Assembly: GCF_013372205.1 (NCBI RefSeq) | Contig: NZ_CP053831.1 | Span: 620,001-684,000 of the forward strand | From: Campylobacter mucosalis | Lineage (GTDB): Bacteria > Campylobacterota > Campylobacteria > Campylobacterales > Campylobacteraceae | Direction of reading: 5' to 3' | Length of the DNA: 64,000 nucleotides | In this document: in pieces, positions 54,356 to 62,606 of the stretch | How positions within the stretch are numbered: the stretch's first letter is position 1 | Layout of the letters: each line of letters opens with the position of its first letter | The notes under the pieces: generated by a model | Databases searched by the model: none | Told to the model about the DNA's origin: nothing | The model's input: only the letters and a program-made list of their open reading frames with translations | Made by a program: the position numbers and the translations under genes

Positions 54356-55663
54356 TTAAGCTTTGTTGTCTAGCTCATCAAAGCGAATTTTTACCGACAT
54401 CTCGTGAGCACCCAAGCCTTCGGCTCTTGCTAAAGCCATACACTCTTTTGCTATCTTGCTAAAACCAAATTTATCCATCATTATAATAGAGCTTTTTTTC
54501 ATAAAATTTTCAACTCCCAAAGGAGAGTAAAATTTTGCAGAGCCACCAGTTGGAAGCGTGTGGTTTGGTCCAGCTAGATAATCTCCAATCGCCTCTGGTG
54601 TATAGTGTCCAAAAAATATAGCTCCGGCGTGTTTTACCTTATCTTCGTAATCTATGGCGTTTTTGACGGCAAGTTCTAGGTGCTCAACGGCTAAATCATT
54701 CATAAGCAAAAAGCACTCATCTAAATTTTGACAAATCACGATAGCACCTTTATTCTGTATGCTTTGACTTGCTATGTTTTTTCTGCTTAAATTTTCAAGT
54801 TCGTTTTGAATGTGCAGATGAACCTGCTTAGCGAAATTTTCGCTAGGTGTTAGTAAAAAGCTACTTGCTATCTCGTCGTGTTCGGCTTGTGAAAGCAGGT
54901 CAATGGCGATATGACGAGGGTTTGCTGTGTCGTCAGCAATGACGCCTATTTCGCTAGGACCTGCTATCATATCGATATTTACATCGCCATAAACAAGCTT
55001 TTTAGCTGTCGCGACGTAGATATTGCCAGGTCCTGTGATAACATCTACTTTTGGTATAGTATTTGTGCCATAAGCCATTGCAGCAACGGCACTTGCTCCA
55101 CCAACCTTAAAGGCGTTTTTTATCCCACAAAGATGCATGGCCGCTAGTAGTAGGCTATTTACTTCAGAATTTACCGCTGGAGTGCAGACGACTATCTCAT
55201 CAACTCCCGCGACAATAGCTGGGATAGCGTTCATCAAAAGCGAACTAGGATAGGCTGCCTTGCCACCTGGTATGTAAAGACCAGCCCTGTCAACTGGCGT
55301 GTATTTTGCCCCAAGTTTGTTGCCTATGCCGTCATCTTTTATCCAGCTTTTTGGTTTACTAAGCTCGTGATAGGCTTTAATACGCTCAAATGCTAAATTT
55401 AGTGCGTCTTTTAGCTCTGATGTTAAGCTTTCATAGGCTTCTTGCATTTGCTGTGTGGAAATTTTTATATCTAAAGCCTCTTTTGGTTGCCATTTATCAA
55501 ATTTTGATATATGCTCAAAAAGTGCTTTGTCTTTAGAGATTCTAACCTCGTTTATGATATTTAAAACAACTGGCGTAACACTGCTCATATCAGTATCTGA
55601 TCTACGGACTAGTTTGTTAAATTCACTATAAAAATTATCTTGTTTTGTGTTTAAAATTCTCAC
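54356..55663 (-). CDS. hisD: histidinol dehydrogenase
   Basis: 435 residues from the GTG at 55663, which has AAAGGA upstream; the in-frame ATG at 55738 lies inside the previous gene and is not supported. Family parts: GLYIPGGKAAYPSSLLMNAIPA near 123–144, GPGNIYVATAKK near 220–231, and SEIGVIADDTANPRHIAIDLLSQAEHDE (Gln/Glu/His zinc region). Last two steps of histidine synthesis: histidinol to histidine with two NAD+. No other his gene is next to it. Confidence 0.95.
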   Translation of the reverse strand: MRILNTKQDNFYSEFNKLVRRSDTDMSSVTPVVLNIINEVRISKDKALFEHISKFDKWQPKEALDIKISTQQMQEAYESLTSELKDALNLAFERIKAYHELSKPKSWIKDDGIGNKLGAKYTPVDRAGLYIPGGKAAYPSSLLMNAIPAIVAGVDEIVVCTPAVNSEVNSLLLAAMHLCGIKNAFKVGGASAVAAMAYGTNTIPKVDVITGPGNIYVATAKKLVYGDVNIDMIAGPSEIGVIADDTANPRHIAIDLLSQAEHDEIASSFLLTPSENFAKQVHLHIQNELENLSRKNIASQSIQNKGAIVICQNLDECFLLMNDLAVEHLELAVKNAIDYEDKVKHAGAIFFGHYTPEAIGDYLAGPNHTLPTGGSAKFYSPLGVENFMKKSSIIMMDKFGFSKIAKECMALARAEGLGAHEMSVKIRFDELDNKA

Positions 55664-56498
55664 TATTTTTCCTTTCGTATCTTTGTATTTGTGTTTGGTT
55701 GCCAAGTATGCCACCTTGATGGATGTATAAAATTTCATTTTTGAAACTTAAGATATTTTGCTCTAAGGTTAAAAACCCGACAGGATCGTATATAAGCTCA
55801 AATTCTACGCCACTCTCGTCTAAAACTTCACGCCAAATTTTATAAAGCTCTGGCTTTAAATCGCCAAAGTGGTATTTTTTGGGCGGGGTTAAAATTTTAA
55901 CCCTTGAGTTTTTATCTAGTGTCAAAATTTGGCTTTTTAAATAGTTACTATCTCCAACGCAAGGGCAGGTATATACGTCAAAATCGATATTTTTAGAAAG
56001 ATAACAAGCACTCGTGCCAGTTCCGCTTGGTAAAAATATGTCAAATTTGATAGAGTTTTGCTCGGCAAAGTTTTTGATGAAATTTGCCTGGGTTTTAAAA
56101 CCAACTTCAGCCTCACTCATCGCCACACCCTCTTTGATAAAAAGTAGATTGTGTTGCTTGGCTAGATTTTTTGCGGTTTCTTCTCTGTTCTCATCGATGT
56201 GTAAAATCATACCGTTATCTAGGGCTGATTTGAAATTTCCGAGTGGATTTTGTTTTAAATTTGAGTTTAAGTGTGACACTACGTAGTGAAAGTCAAGTCC
56301 CTTCATCTTTGCAAAAACACTTAGACTTTGCATAGCGTTTGATTGGCTTGAGCCGTGCGAGATAATGCCTTGAAATTTAGACAGATCGGCTGTAAGAAAA
56401 TACTCTAATTTACGAGCTTTGTTGCCATTAAAAACGCCCAGCAAATCATCTCTTAAAAGCCAAATATTTTTACCCTTAAATTTAAATCTCTCTATCAT
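55635..56498 (-). CDS. PLP enzyme, ACC deaminase/D-cysteine desulfhydrase family
   Basis: 287 residues, fold type II PLP enzyme. The PLP lysine lies in NGNKARKLEYFL (Lys27), followed by HGSSQSNAMQSLSVFAK near 48–64, which holds the cofactor. Toward the end, QGGILGNQTQIQRYERK shows the glycine turn. The family covers 1-aminocyclopropane-1-carboxylate deaminase and D-cysteine desulfhydrase; the latter releases sulfide from D-Cys and seems likelier in a bacterium without plants. It is shorter than typical (about 330). It overlaps hisD by 29 bases and the OmpA-like gene by four. Confidence 0.75.
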   Translation of the reverse strand: MIERFKFKGKNIWLLRDDLLGVFNGNKARKLEYFLTADLSKFQGIISHGSSQSNAMQSLSVFAKMKGLDFHYVVSHLNSNLKQNPLGNFKSALDNGMILHIDENREETAKNLAKQHNLLFIKEGVAMSEAEVGFKTQANFIKNFAEQNSIKFDIFLPSGTGTSACYLSKNIDFDVYTCPCVGDSNYLKSQILTLDKNSRVKILTPPKKYHFGDLKPELYKIWREVLDESGVEFELIYDPVGFLTLEQNILSFKNEILYIHQGGILGNQTQIQRYERKNSENFKHKTR

Positions 56499-57556
56499 TT
56501 TTGTTCTAAAAATTTCTCAATTTCTTTTATAGCGTCTTTGTTTGAGATTGAAAATTTTATCTCAATGCGTCTTGAGGCGTTTTTGTCCTCTTTTCCGTTT
56601 TTAATTATCAGGTCGTTATAGCTACGTCCGCTGGCTATAAGTAGCCTTCTTAGGCGTTCATCTTGGTTGTATGAGTTTATAAATTCCATTACTGCGTAGG
56701 CTCTACGCTGGGATAACTCTAAATTTCTCATATATGTCCCGTCGCTATCAGTAAAGCCTTCGATGATGATTTGGTCGATGTTTTTGCTTATTTCTGGGTC
56801 GTTTAAAAGTATGTCAAAGTACTTATCAAGCGTGTTTTTTAGGCTAACTTTTGCTTCATCTTTTAGCTCCGCTTTTGCTCTATCAAAAAGTACCGATGAG
56901 TTTAGCCTTAAAGCACCAGAGTTTTGATCTATCTCGATACTATCGCCTAATTTTTCTTTTAGCACAGAGATAACTTTTATGCGTATGCCAGTTAGGTTTT
57001 TAATGTGTGTTTTAGTGGCGTTTAGATCCTTTGCTAGGATGTTGTATTTGGCGTCTTTATCGCTTATCTGGCTTAGTAAATTTGCTATTTGGGCTAGGTT
57101 TTTTTCGTTGCTAGAATTTACGTCATTAAGCTCTGAGTTTAGGACGATGATTTTTGTTTGAAGCTCGGATACGCTTGTATTTAGCTCGTTGTTTTGTGCT
57201 GTTATGTTGTAGTTTAGGTCGCTTAGTGCTTGTAGTCTGGTTTTTAGTGCTTCTAACTCAACCACTATGACTTCATTTTTGTTTTTTAGCTCCAAATTAT
57301 AAGCGTCTAGTTTTTTTATCTCATCTTTTAGGATGTGATTTAGCTTATCAAGGCTTAGGTTTTTACCCTGCTCATCTTTTAAATTTTCAAGAGTTCTTAC
57401 TATGGTTTTTTCTTTATTTTCTAGCTCGTTTTGAGATAGTAGATATTTTACGACAACACCTCCAATAATAAGCATAAAAACAAATAAAAGACCAGCCATC
57501 AAGTCGGCATAAGAGACCCAAAATGTTTGGTCGCTATGATTTTTATTAAACTTCAT
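56495..57556 (-). CDS. MotB/OmpA-like stator protein
   Basis: 353 residues. The N-terminus is cytoplasmic, then a single membrane helix (about 13–38) that begins WVSYADLMAGLLFVFMLIIGG; Asp18 is the channel Asp of MotB-type proteins. A long periplasmic coiled coil (about 45–190) is followed by an OmpA/MotB peptidoglycan-binding domain (IIIEGFTDSDGTYMRNLELSQRRA near 265–288). It pairs with the next gene as an ion-driven stator unit. The order fba–MotA-like–MotB-like matches C. jejuni Cj0597–Cj0599. The design resembles ZorB of Zorya defence systems. Confidence 0.85.
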   Translation of the reverse strand: MKFNKNHSDQTFWVSYADLMAGLLFVFMLIIGGVVVKYLLSQNELENKEKTIVRTLENLKDEQGKNLSLDKLNHILKDEIKKLDAYNLELKNKNEVIVVELEALKTRLQALSDLNYNITAQNNELNTSVSELQTKIIVLNSELNDVNSSNEKNLAQIANLLSQISDKDAKYNILAKDLNATKTHIKNLTGIRIKVISVLKEKLGDSIEIDQNSGALRLNSSVLFDRAKAELKDEAKVSLKNTLDKYFDILLNDPEISKNIDQIIIEGFTDSDGTYMRNLELSQRRAYAVMEFINSYNQDERLRRLLIASGRSYNDLIIKNGKEDKNASRRIEIKFSISNKDAIKEIEKFLEQK

Positions 57557-58862
57557 TTTGATTATTTTCTATGTTTTTAATAACTCTATTAACTTCGCTA
57601 TCTAGCTCGTTTGCACTCTGTCTTAGCTCTTTTATGAGATTTTCGCGTTTATTGTTACTTTCACTATTTTTTTCATCTTCGTATATGGTTTTAAATGCAT
57701 CTATACCCTCAATAATGCTCGTTTTAAAGGCTTGCATTGACCTATCTTGTTCTTGTAAGAGTTTGAGCGAGAAATTTTTAAGGCTTAGGTCTAAACCTTT
57801 TAGGCTTGTTTCAAATTTTGATATATTTTTATCCAAAATATCGGTGCGTTCGTGCATTATGTCATTTAGTCTGTTGTATTGGGTTGAAAATTTCAGCTCT
57901 ATCTCTCTAACTGCTTTGTTAAACTCAATTATAGAGCTTAGTATGTCGTTATTAGCTTTTATAAATTCCTCTTGTCTATTTGCTGCCTTGCCAAGAAGTC
58001 TGACGTTTTGATCGACTCTAACTTGTGCTTCAGATATTATCTTTTGCTCTAGTTCTTGAAGGTGTTTGTATGAGCTAAATTTGTTATCTATGGCATTATC
58101 AAGTTGTCTAAAAAATTCCTCATTGCTAATCCTAGCAAAAACGCTACGAATATCATCAAAATGCTCGGCACTTAGGCTCATAAATCTTTGCTCTAATTCA
58201 TTTTTTTGCCAAAAAAACTCGCGACTTATATCTCTTTGTTCTCTTATGAAATTTTCAAATTTTGACTGACCTAGCTTTTCAAAAAACATCCACCAAAGTG
58301 CTAAAAATATACCATACACAGATACATAAAATGCCGTTCCTACACCGTTTAGCAATACTCCGATCTCTTTTTCAAGACCAAGTGTGTTGCTTGATGAAAA
58401 TGACGGCATAGAGATGGCAATGCTTATAAATGTGCCTAAAATTCCAAGCATAGGAAAGACGCCTGTGCCGATGTTTGCAAGATTATCATTTCTAAGCTCA
58501 CGAGTATAGGTATCTAAAAATTCGTCAAATCCGACGTTTGATTTTTTTACGCCTGAAATTTCAAGTAGATTTGACATTATGAAATTCTTAAGGCTCAGTT
58601 TAAAATCATCGACATTTTTTGCAAGTTTGGCGTAGGCTAGTGTCGCGCTATGACGTGCAAAAATAAGTGCGATAAGCAGTATAAATCCTGTCATTATTAA
58701 AGTGTGTAGCTCAACTTTGAAATTTACTATTTTTAAATAGCCAAGCACTACAAATACGTAAGCTAAAACAGGGATAAGGATGATTTTAAAATAAGTCAGT
58801 GGCGAACGTGAGCCCTGCATTTTTGGCAGGGCTAAATCTGTATAGTCGGTTGCATTCGCCAT
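57546..58862 (-). CDS. MotA/TolQ/ExbB-like proton channel with cytoplasmic coiled coil
   Basis: 438 residues. Membrane helices at about 27–47, 51–70, 133–155 and 172–192. The conserved channel helices read GTGVFPMLGILGTFISIAIS and LLNGVGTAFYVSVYGIFLALWWMFF. After residue 200 a very long helical cytoplasmic tail (about 235 residues) follows, with coiled-coil heptads, unlike MotA but like ZorA's tail. It starts directly after fba (three bases) and overlaps the MotB-like gene by 11. Role in the cell is unknown; force transmission to a soluble partner is a reasonable idea. Confidence 0.85.
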   Translation of the reverse strand: MANATDYTDLALPKMQGSRSPLTYFKIILIPVLAYVFVVLGYLKIVNFKVELHTLIMTGFILLIALIFARHSATLAYAKLAKNVDDFKLSLKNFIMSNLLEISGVKKSNVGFDEFLDTYTRELRNDNLANIGTGVFPMLGILGTFISIAISMPSFSSSNTLGLEKEIGVLLNGVGTAFYVSVYGIFLALWWMFFEKLGQSKFENFIREQRDISREFFWQKNELEQRFMSLSAEHFDDIRSVFARISNEEFFRQLDNAIDNKFSSYKHLQELEQKIISEAQVRVDQNVRLLGKAANRQEEFIKANNDILSSIIEFNKAVREIELKFSTQYNRLNDIMHERTDILDKNISKFETSLKGLDLSLKNFSLKLLQEQDRSMQAFKTSIIEGIDAFKTIYEDEKNSESNNKRENLIKELRQSANELDSEVNRVIKNIENNQNEV

Positions 58863-58865
58863 TTG

Positions 58866-59930
58866 TTAGTTCCTATTTAGGCAGTTTAGGTCTGAAAATG
58901 CCGTTTGAAGGCGTTTTACCATACTCTCTTCGCCACATCTTAGCCACTTTCGTGGGTCGTAGTATTTTTTATTTGGCTTGTCTTCGCCCTCAGGGTTGCC
59001 AATTTGCCCTTGCAAATAGGCTCTGTTTTTAGCCTCATATCCACGAACCCCGTCCCAAAATGCCCATTGTGTGTCTGTGTCGATATTCATCTTAACAACG
59101 CCATAGCTTACAGCGTCTTTTATGTCCTTTAACTCGCTTCCACTTCCGCCGTGAAATACGAAATTTACAGGCTTTTTATCCGCGGTTTTAAATTTGTTTG
59201 CTACAAATTCTTGTGAGTTTTTAAGTATCTCTGGACGAAGCACGACGTTGCCCGGTTTATAAACGCCGTGAACATTGCCAAAAGAGGCTGCTATGCTAAA
59301 TTTATCGCTTATTTTTAAGAGTCTTTCATAAGCTAGGGCGACATCTTCAGGTTGTGTGTAAAGTAGGGCATTATCAACACCTGTGTTATCCACGCCATCT
59401 TCTTCGCCACCAGTTACACCAAGCTCGATCTCAAGGCTTATTCCAAGTTCGCTTAACTCTTTTAGATACTTCTGGCAAGTAGATAAATTTTCATCTAAAC
59501 TCTCTTCGCTTAAATCTAACATATGAGAGCTAAAAAGTGGCACTCCGTGGGCTTTTTTATACTCTTTGCTAAATTTAATAAACTCATCAATCCAAGGTAG
59601 TAACTTTCTAGCAGCGTGATCTGTGTGTAAAACTACTGGCACTCCGTAAGCACGAGCTAGTAAATGAACCTGCTGTGCTCCAGCGACCGCTCCTAAAACA
59701 TCGGCATTACTACAAGCTTTACCGGCGTAAAAACCAGCACCGCCGTTGCTAAATTGGATTATGACGGGCGAGTTTGCTACTTTTGCTGCTTCTAAAACCG
59801 CATTTATCGAGTTTGAGCCAACAACATTTACTGCAGGTATCGCAAAACCATTCTCTTTTGCGTATGCGTAGAGTTTGCTCACGTCATCGCCAGTTACCAC
59901 TCCAGCCTTTACGACATCTAAAACGCCCAT
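58866..59930 (-). CDS. fba: fructose-bisphosphate aldolase, class II
   Basis: 354 residues. Zinc ligands and active-site segments: VLHTDHAARKLLPW (His/Asp near 109–112), ELGVTGGEEDG near 172–182, GNVHGVYKPGN near 220–230, and FHGGSGS near 261–267. It splits or makes fructose-1,6-bisphosphate; Campylobacter mainly uses it for gluconeogenesis because glycolysis is incomplete. It lies 14 bases after peb4. Confidence 0.95.
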   Translation of the reverse strand: MGVLDVVKAGVVTGDDVSKLYAYAKENGFAIPAVNVVGSNSINAVLEAAKVANSPVIIQFSNGGAGFYAGKACSNADVLGAVAGAQQVHLLARAYGVPVVLHTDHAARKLLPWIDEFIKFSKEYKKAHGVPLFSSHMLDLSEESLDENLSTCQKYLKELSELGISLEIELGVTGGEEDGVDNTGVDNALLYTQPEDVALAYERLLKISDKFSIAASFGNVHGVYKPGNVVLRPEILKNSQEFVANKFKTADKKPVNFVFHGGSGSELKDIKDAVSYGVVKMNIDTDTQWAFWDGVRGYEAKNRAYLQGQIGNPEGEDKPNKKYYDPRKWLRCGEESMVKRLQTAFSDLNCLNRN

Positions 59931-59944
59931 CTTTTGCTCCTTAA

Positions 59945-60763
59945 TTATTTGTATTCAATTTTTGCTTTTGAACGCAATTCGTCCATTTTTGACTTAAGCT
60001 CTTTTTGGAATTTCTCCATTTTTAGCTCTTCTATTACTTGCTGTTTTACCTGTTCAAATGGGACTGTTCCAGCAGCTTTAAAATCCTCTTTTAAGATTAC
60101 GTGATAGCCAAAATTTGACTTCACTGGAGCTTTTGAAATTTCGCCTTTTTTCATAGTATTTACAGCGTCAGCAAATGGTTTTACCATTTTTGATGACTCA
60201 AACCAGCCAAGCTCTCCGCCTTGTGCTGCTGAACCTTTGTCTATTGACTTAGATTGTGCAAGTTCTGCAAATTTCTTAAGTTGAGCGTCGCCAGATAGTT
60301 TTTTAAGCTCAGCGATGATACTTTTTGCTTCAGCTTCTGACTCAACAAGAATGTGTCTAGCACGAGATGAAGCTGGTTGTTCAAATAGTTGCTTGTGGTC
60401 GTTGTAGGCTTTTTTTGCCTCGTCATCGCTAACTTTTTGTTTATCGAAAATTTTCTTCATATAAAGGTCAGTTGCGATGTTGTTTTTCATATTTTCTAAC
60501 GCTTTTTTAAAGTCGCTCTCACTCTCTATACCGCTTGATTTTGCCTCTTTTAAAACAAGTTTTCTGTCAATTAGGTTGTCTATTAAGCGTTTTTTTGCGT
60601 CGGCTGGAATTTGTGCGTATGTTGCACCTGGTGCAGTCATAGCAAGTATAGCGTCTATGTCTGTATCGTTTATAGCTTCGCCATTTACAGTTGCTACAAC
60701 AGCGGCGTTTAGGCTAGAAGCCAACGAAAGAGCAAGTAAAGATGAAAGTAGTGTTTTTTTCAT
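59945..60763 (-). CDS. peb4: PEB4-type periplasmic peptidyl-prolyl isomerase/chaperone
   Basis: 272 residues. Signal peptide 1–20 ends in LNA. A SurA-like N-terminal chaperone region (about 25–130) precedes a parvulin domain (SRARHILVESEAEAKSIIAEL through PVKSNFGYHVILKED). Length and layout match C. jejuni PEB4 (Cj0596), a helper for outer-membrane protein folding and adhesion. In C. jejuni peb4 and htrA are both affected by CprRS, and all are present here. Confidence 0.9.
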   Translation of the reverse strand: MKKTLLSSLLALSLASSLNAAVVATVNGEAINDTDIDAILAMTAPGATYAQIPADAKKRLIDNLIDRKLVLKEAKSSGIESESDFKKALENMKNNIATDLYMKKIFDKQKVSDDEAKKAYNDHKQLFEQPASSRARHILVESEAEAKSIIAELKKLSGDAQLKKFAELAQSKSIDKGSAAQGGELGWFESSKMVKPFADAVNTMKKGEISKAPVKSNFGYHVILKEDFKAAGTVPFEQVKQQVIEELKMEKFQKELKSKMDELRSKAKIEYK

Positions 60764-60846
60764 TATTTATCCTTAGATTAGATTGTTAAGCGGTTATTAT
60801 AGCAAGAAAGTCATTAATTTTTGGTAATTTATGATAAAATTTAGAT

Positions 60847-61485
60847 ATGAGAACGAAAAAAGATATTTTAGAGATAAAAAAGCGAATTTTATTACACTTT
60901 GATGGAGCAAAAAGCGAACTTAAATGGCGTAATAATTATGAACTTATAGTGTGCGTAATGCTTTCGGCTCAGTGCACCGATAAACGTGTAAATTTAATCA
61001 CTCCAGCGTTATTTGACGCCTATCCTAGCGTGGATAGTTTGGCTAATGCAAATTTAGCAAGTGTAAAAATGCTTATAAATTCCTGCAGTTTTTTTAACAA
61101 CAAAGCAGAAAATTTAATAAAAATGGCAAAAAGCGTGGTGGCTGATTTTGGTGGAGAAATTCCGCTTGATGAAGGCTCTCTTAAGAGTTTGGCTGGAGTT
61201 GGGCAAAAGACCGCTCATGTGGTTATGCTTGAGGCTGTTGGAGCAAATGTAATGGCTGTGGATACGCACGTTTTTAGGGTGGCTCACAGACTTGGTTTAA
61301 GTGACGCCAAAACGCCTGAACAAACGGAAACTGATCTTGTTAAAAATTTTAAAACAGAGCTTGGTAAGCTTCATCAAGGGCTTGTGCTTTTTGGTCGCTA
61401 TACTTGCAAAGCCGTTAAGCCAGTGTGCGTGGGGTGCATTTTAAACGATCTTTGTAAATTTAAAGATAAATCAGTCTTGGCGTGA
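60847..61485 (+). CDS. nth: endonuclease III
   Basis: 212 residues. Helix-hairpin-helix LAGVGQKTAHVV near 117–128 contains the catalytic Lys; AVDTHVFRVAHR near 138–149 contains the catalytic Asp. The [4Fe-4S] site is C-X6-C-X2-C-X5-C in CKAVKPVCVGCILNDLC at the end. It removes oxidised pyrimidines from DNA. Divergent from peb4 as in C. jejuni; its 3' end overlaps the next, convergent gene by 15 bases. Confidence 0.95.
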   Translation: MRTKKDILEIKKRILLHFDGAKSELKWRNNYELIVCVMLSAQCTDKRVNLITPALFDAYPSVDSLANANLASVKMLINSCSFFNNKAENLIKMAKSVVADFGGEIPLDEGSLKSLAGVGQKTAHVVMLEAVGANVMAVDTHVFRVAHRLGLSDAKTPEQTETDLVKNFKTELGKLHQGLVLFGRYTCKAVKPVCVGCILNDLCKFKDKSVLA

Positions 61486-61833
61486 GCGTAAAAACAGCCT
61501 TTTTATTTTATTTAATCCAAGCTTCATACCGCTGTATTTCATCATCTTTGCCATTTTTTTCCACATAGGAAGTTCATAGCAAGGGTGCGGACAAGTGTGA
61601 CATCTTGGCTTTACTTCGTGCGGACAAGCCTGAAGTCTTGCATAAGCATACCTTGCCATCTGCTCACACTCCGCACAAAGGCTAAATTCTGCTTTTACGA
61701 CGGCTTTTTCATCTTTAAAATCAAGCACAACACAGCCATTGCTTTTTGGCTCATCTTTATGCTTATCATCGCAGTAAATTTGTATAAATTTAGTAACTGT
61801 CGTTATCTCTGATATAAATTTCTCGGTCGTCAT
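61471..61833 (-). CDS. nitrous-oxide-stimulated-promoter (YgbA) family protein
   Basis: 120 residues, cysteine-rich: FSLCAECEQMARYAYARLQACPHEVKPRCHTCPHPCYELPMW (about 51–92), with seven Cys in CxxC-like arrangement that suggest a metal or Fe–S site. The following MAKMMKYSGMKLG is the usual family end. YgbA of E. coli responds to nitric oxide through NsrR and helps recovery from NO; the Campylobacter version is not studied to my knowledge. Convergent with nth. Confidence 0.75.
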   Translation of the reverse strand: MTTEKFISEITTVTKFIQIYCDDKHKDEPKSNGCVVLDFKDEKAVVKAEFSLCAECEQMARYAYARLQACPHEVKPRCHTCPHPCYELPMWKKMAKMMKYSGMKLGLNKIKRLFLRSRQD

Positions 61834-61895
61834 AACTATCCTTTTTTTTGGAAGAGTAGCTAAAAAACAGCCATTTGTCTTTGAGATAAATCAAG

Positions 61896-62606
61896 CTAAA
61901 AGTTAAATTTCTCTTTTGCTCGTTTTAAATCTTCCTCGCTGTCAATACCGATACTTTCACTTACAATCTCTAGCATTGCTATCTTTTTACCAGCTTCTAA
62001 GGCTCTTAATTGCTCTAATTTTTCGGTATTTTCAAGCACAGAGTATGGCAGGTCGCAAAACTCTTTTAGGCTTTTAACGCTATAGCCATAAATTCCAAGA
62101 TGTGCTTTGTATGCGTCAAATGGGGCTCTATTAAACGGCAAACGAGAGCGTGAAAAATATAGCGCAAAGCCAAAATTATCAGTTACAACCTTTACTAAAT
62201 TTGGCTCATCAACAAGCTCGTTTTTTGTGATTTTGTAGCACGAAAACATAAATGCTTCGTCGCTTTTGCTTTGGCAAAATGAGCGAAATTTTGATATATT
62301 TTCAGGCTCTATAAACGGCTCGTCGGCTTGGACGTTTATGATTAGCTCGCTATCTTTTAGGTTTAAAATTTCACACGCTTGTCTTATCCTATCGGTGCCA
62401 CTTTGGTGCGAAATATCTGTCATAACTGCCCTTAGCCCATACTCATTAGCAATATTTAAAACGCGTTCATCATCAACTGCGATAACCACTTCATCGCACG
62501 TGCTAACTCTTCTTGCGGTCGCTACAAACATCGGTACTCCGCCTATGTCGCACAAAATTTTATCTTTAAATCTAATTGAGCCAAGCCTTGCTGGTATGAT
62601 TATCAT
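61896..62606 (-). CDS. kdsB: 3-deoxy-manno-octulosonate cytidylyltransferase
   Basis: 236 residues from the ATG at 62606, which overlaps the thrC stop (ATGA); a TTG-started extension to 62618 is less likely. Motifs: MIIIPARLGSIRFKDKIL at the N-terminus with the CTP loop, NVQADEPFI near 94–102 with the metal Asp, and GIYGYSVKSLKEF near 172–184. It activates KDO with CTP for lipid A–core assembly. Confidence 0.93.
   Translation of the reverse strand: MIIIPARLGSIRFKDKILCDIGGVPMFVATARRVSTCDEVVIAVDDERVLNIANEYGLRAVMTDISHQSGTDRIRQACEILNLKDSELIINVQADEPFIEPENISKFRSFCQSKSDEAFMFSCYKITKNELVDEPNLVKVVTDNFGFALYFSRSRLPFNRAPFDAYKAHLGIYGYSVKSLKEFCDLPYSVLENTEKLEQLRALEAGKKIAMLEIVSESIGIDSEEDLKRAKEKFNF

Noticed and set aside
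55664-55738. Longer HisD starting at 55738
   Set aside because: The extra residues lie within the previous gene and the GTG at 55663 has a proper ribosome site and the family's start.
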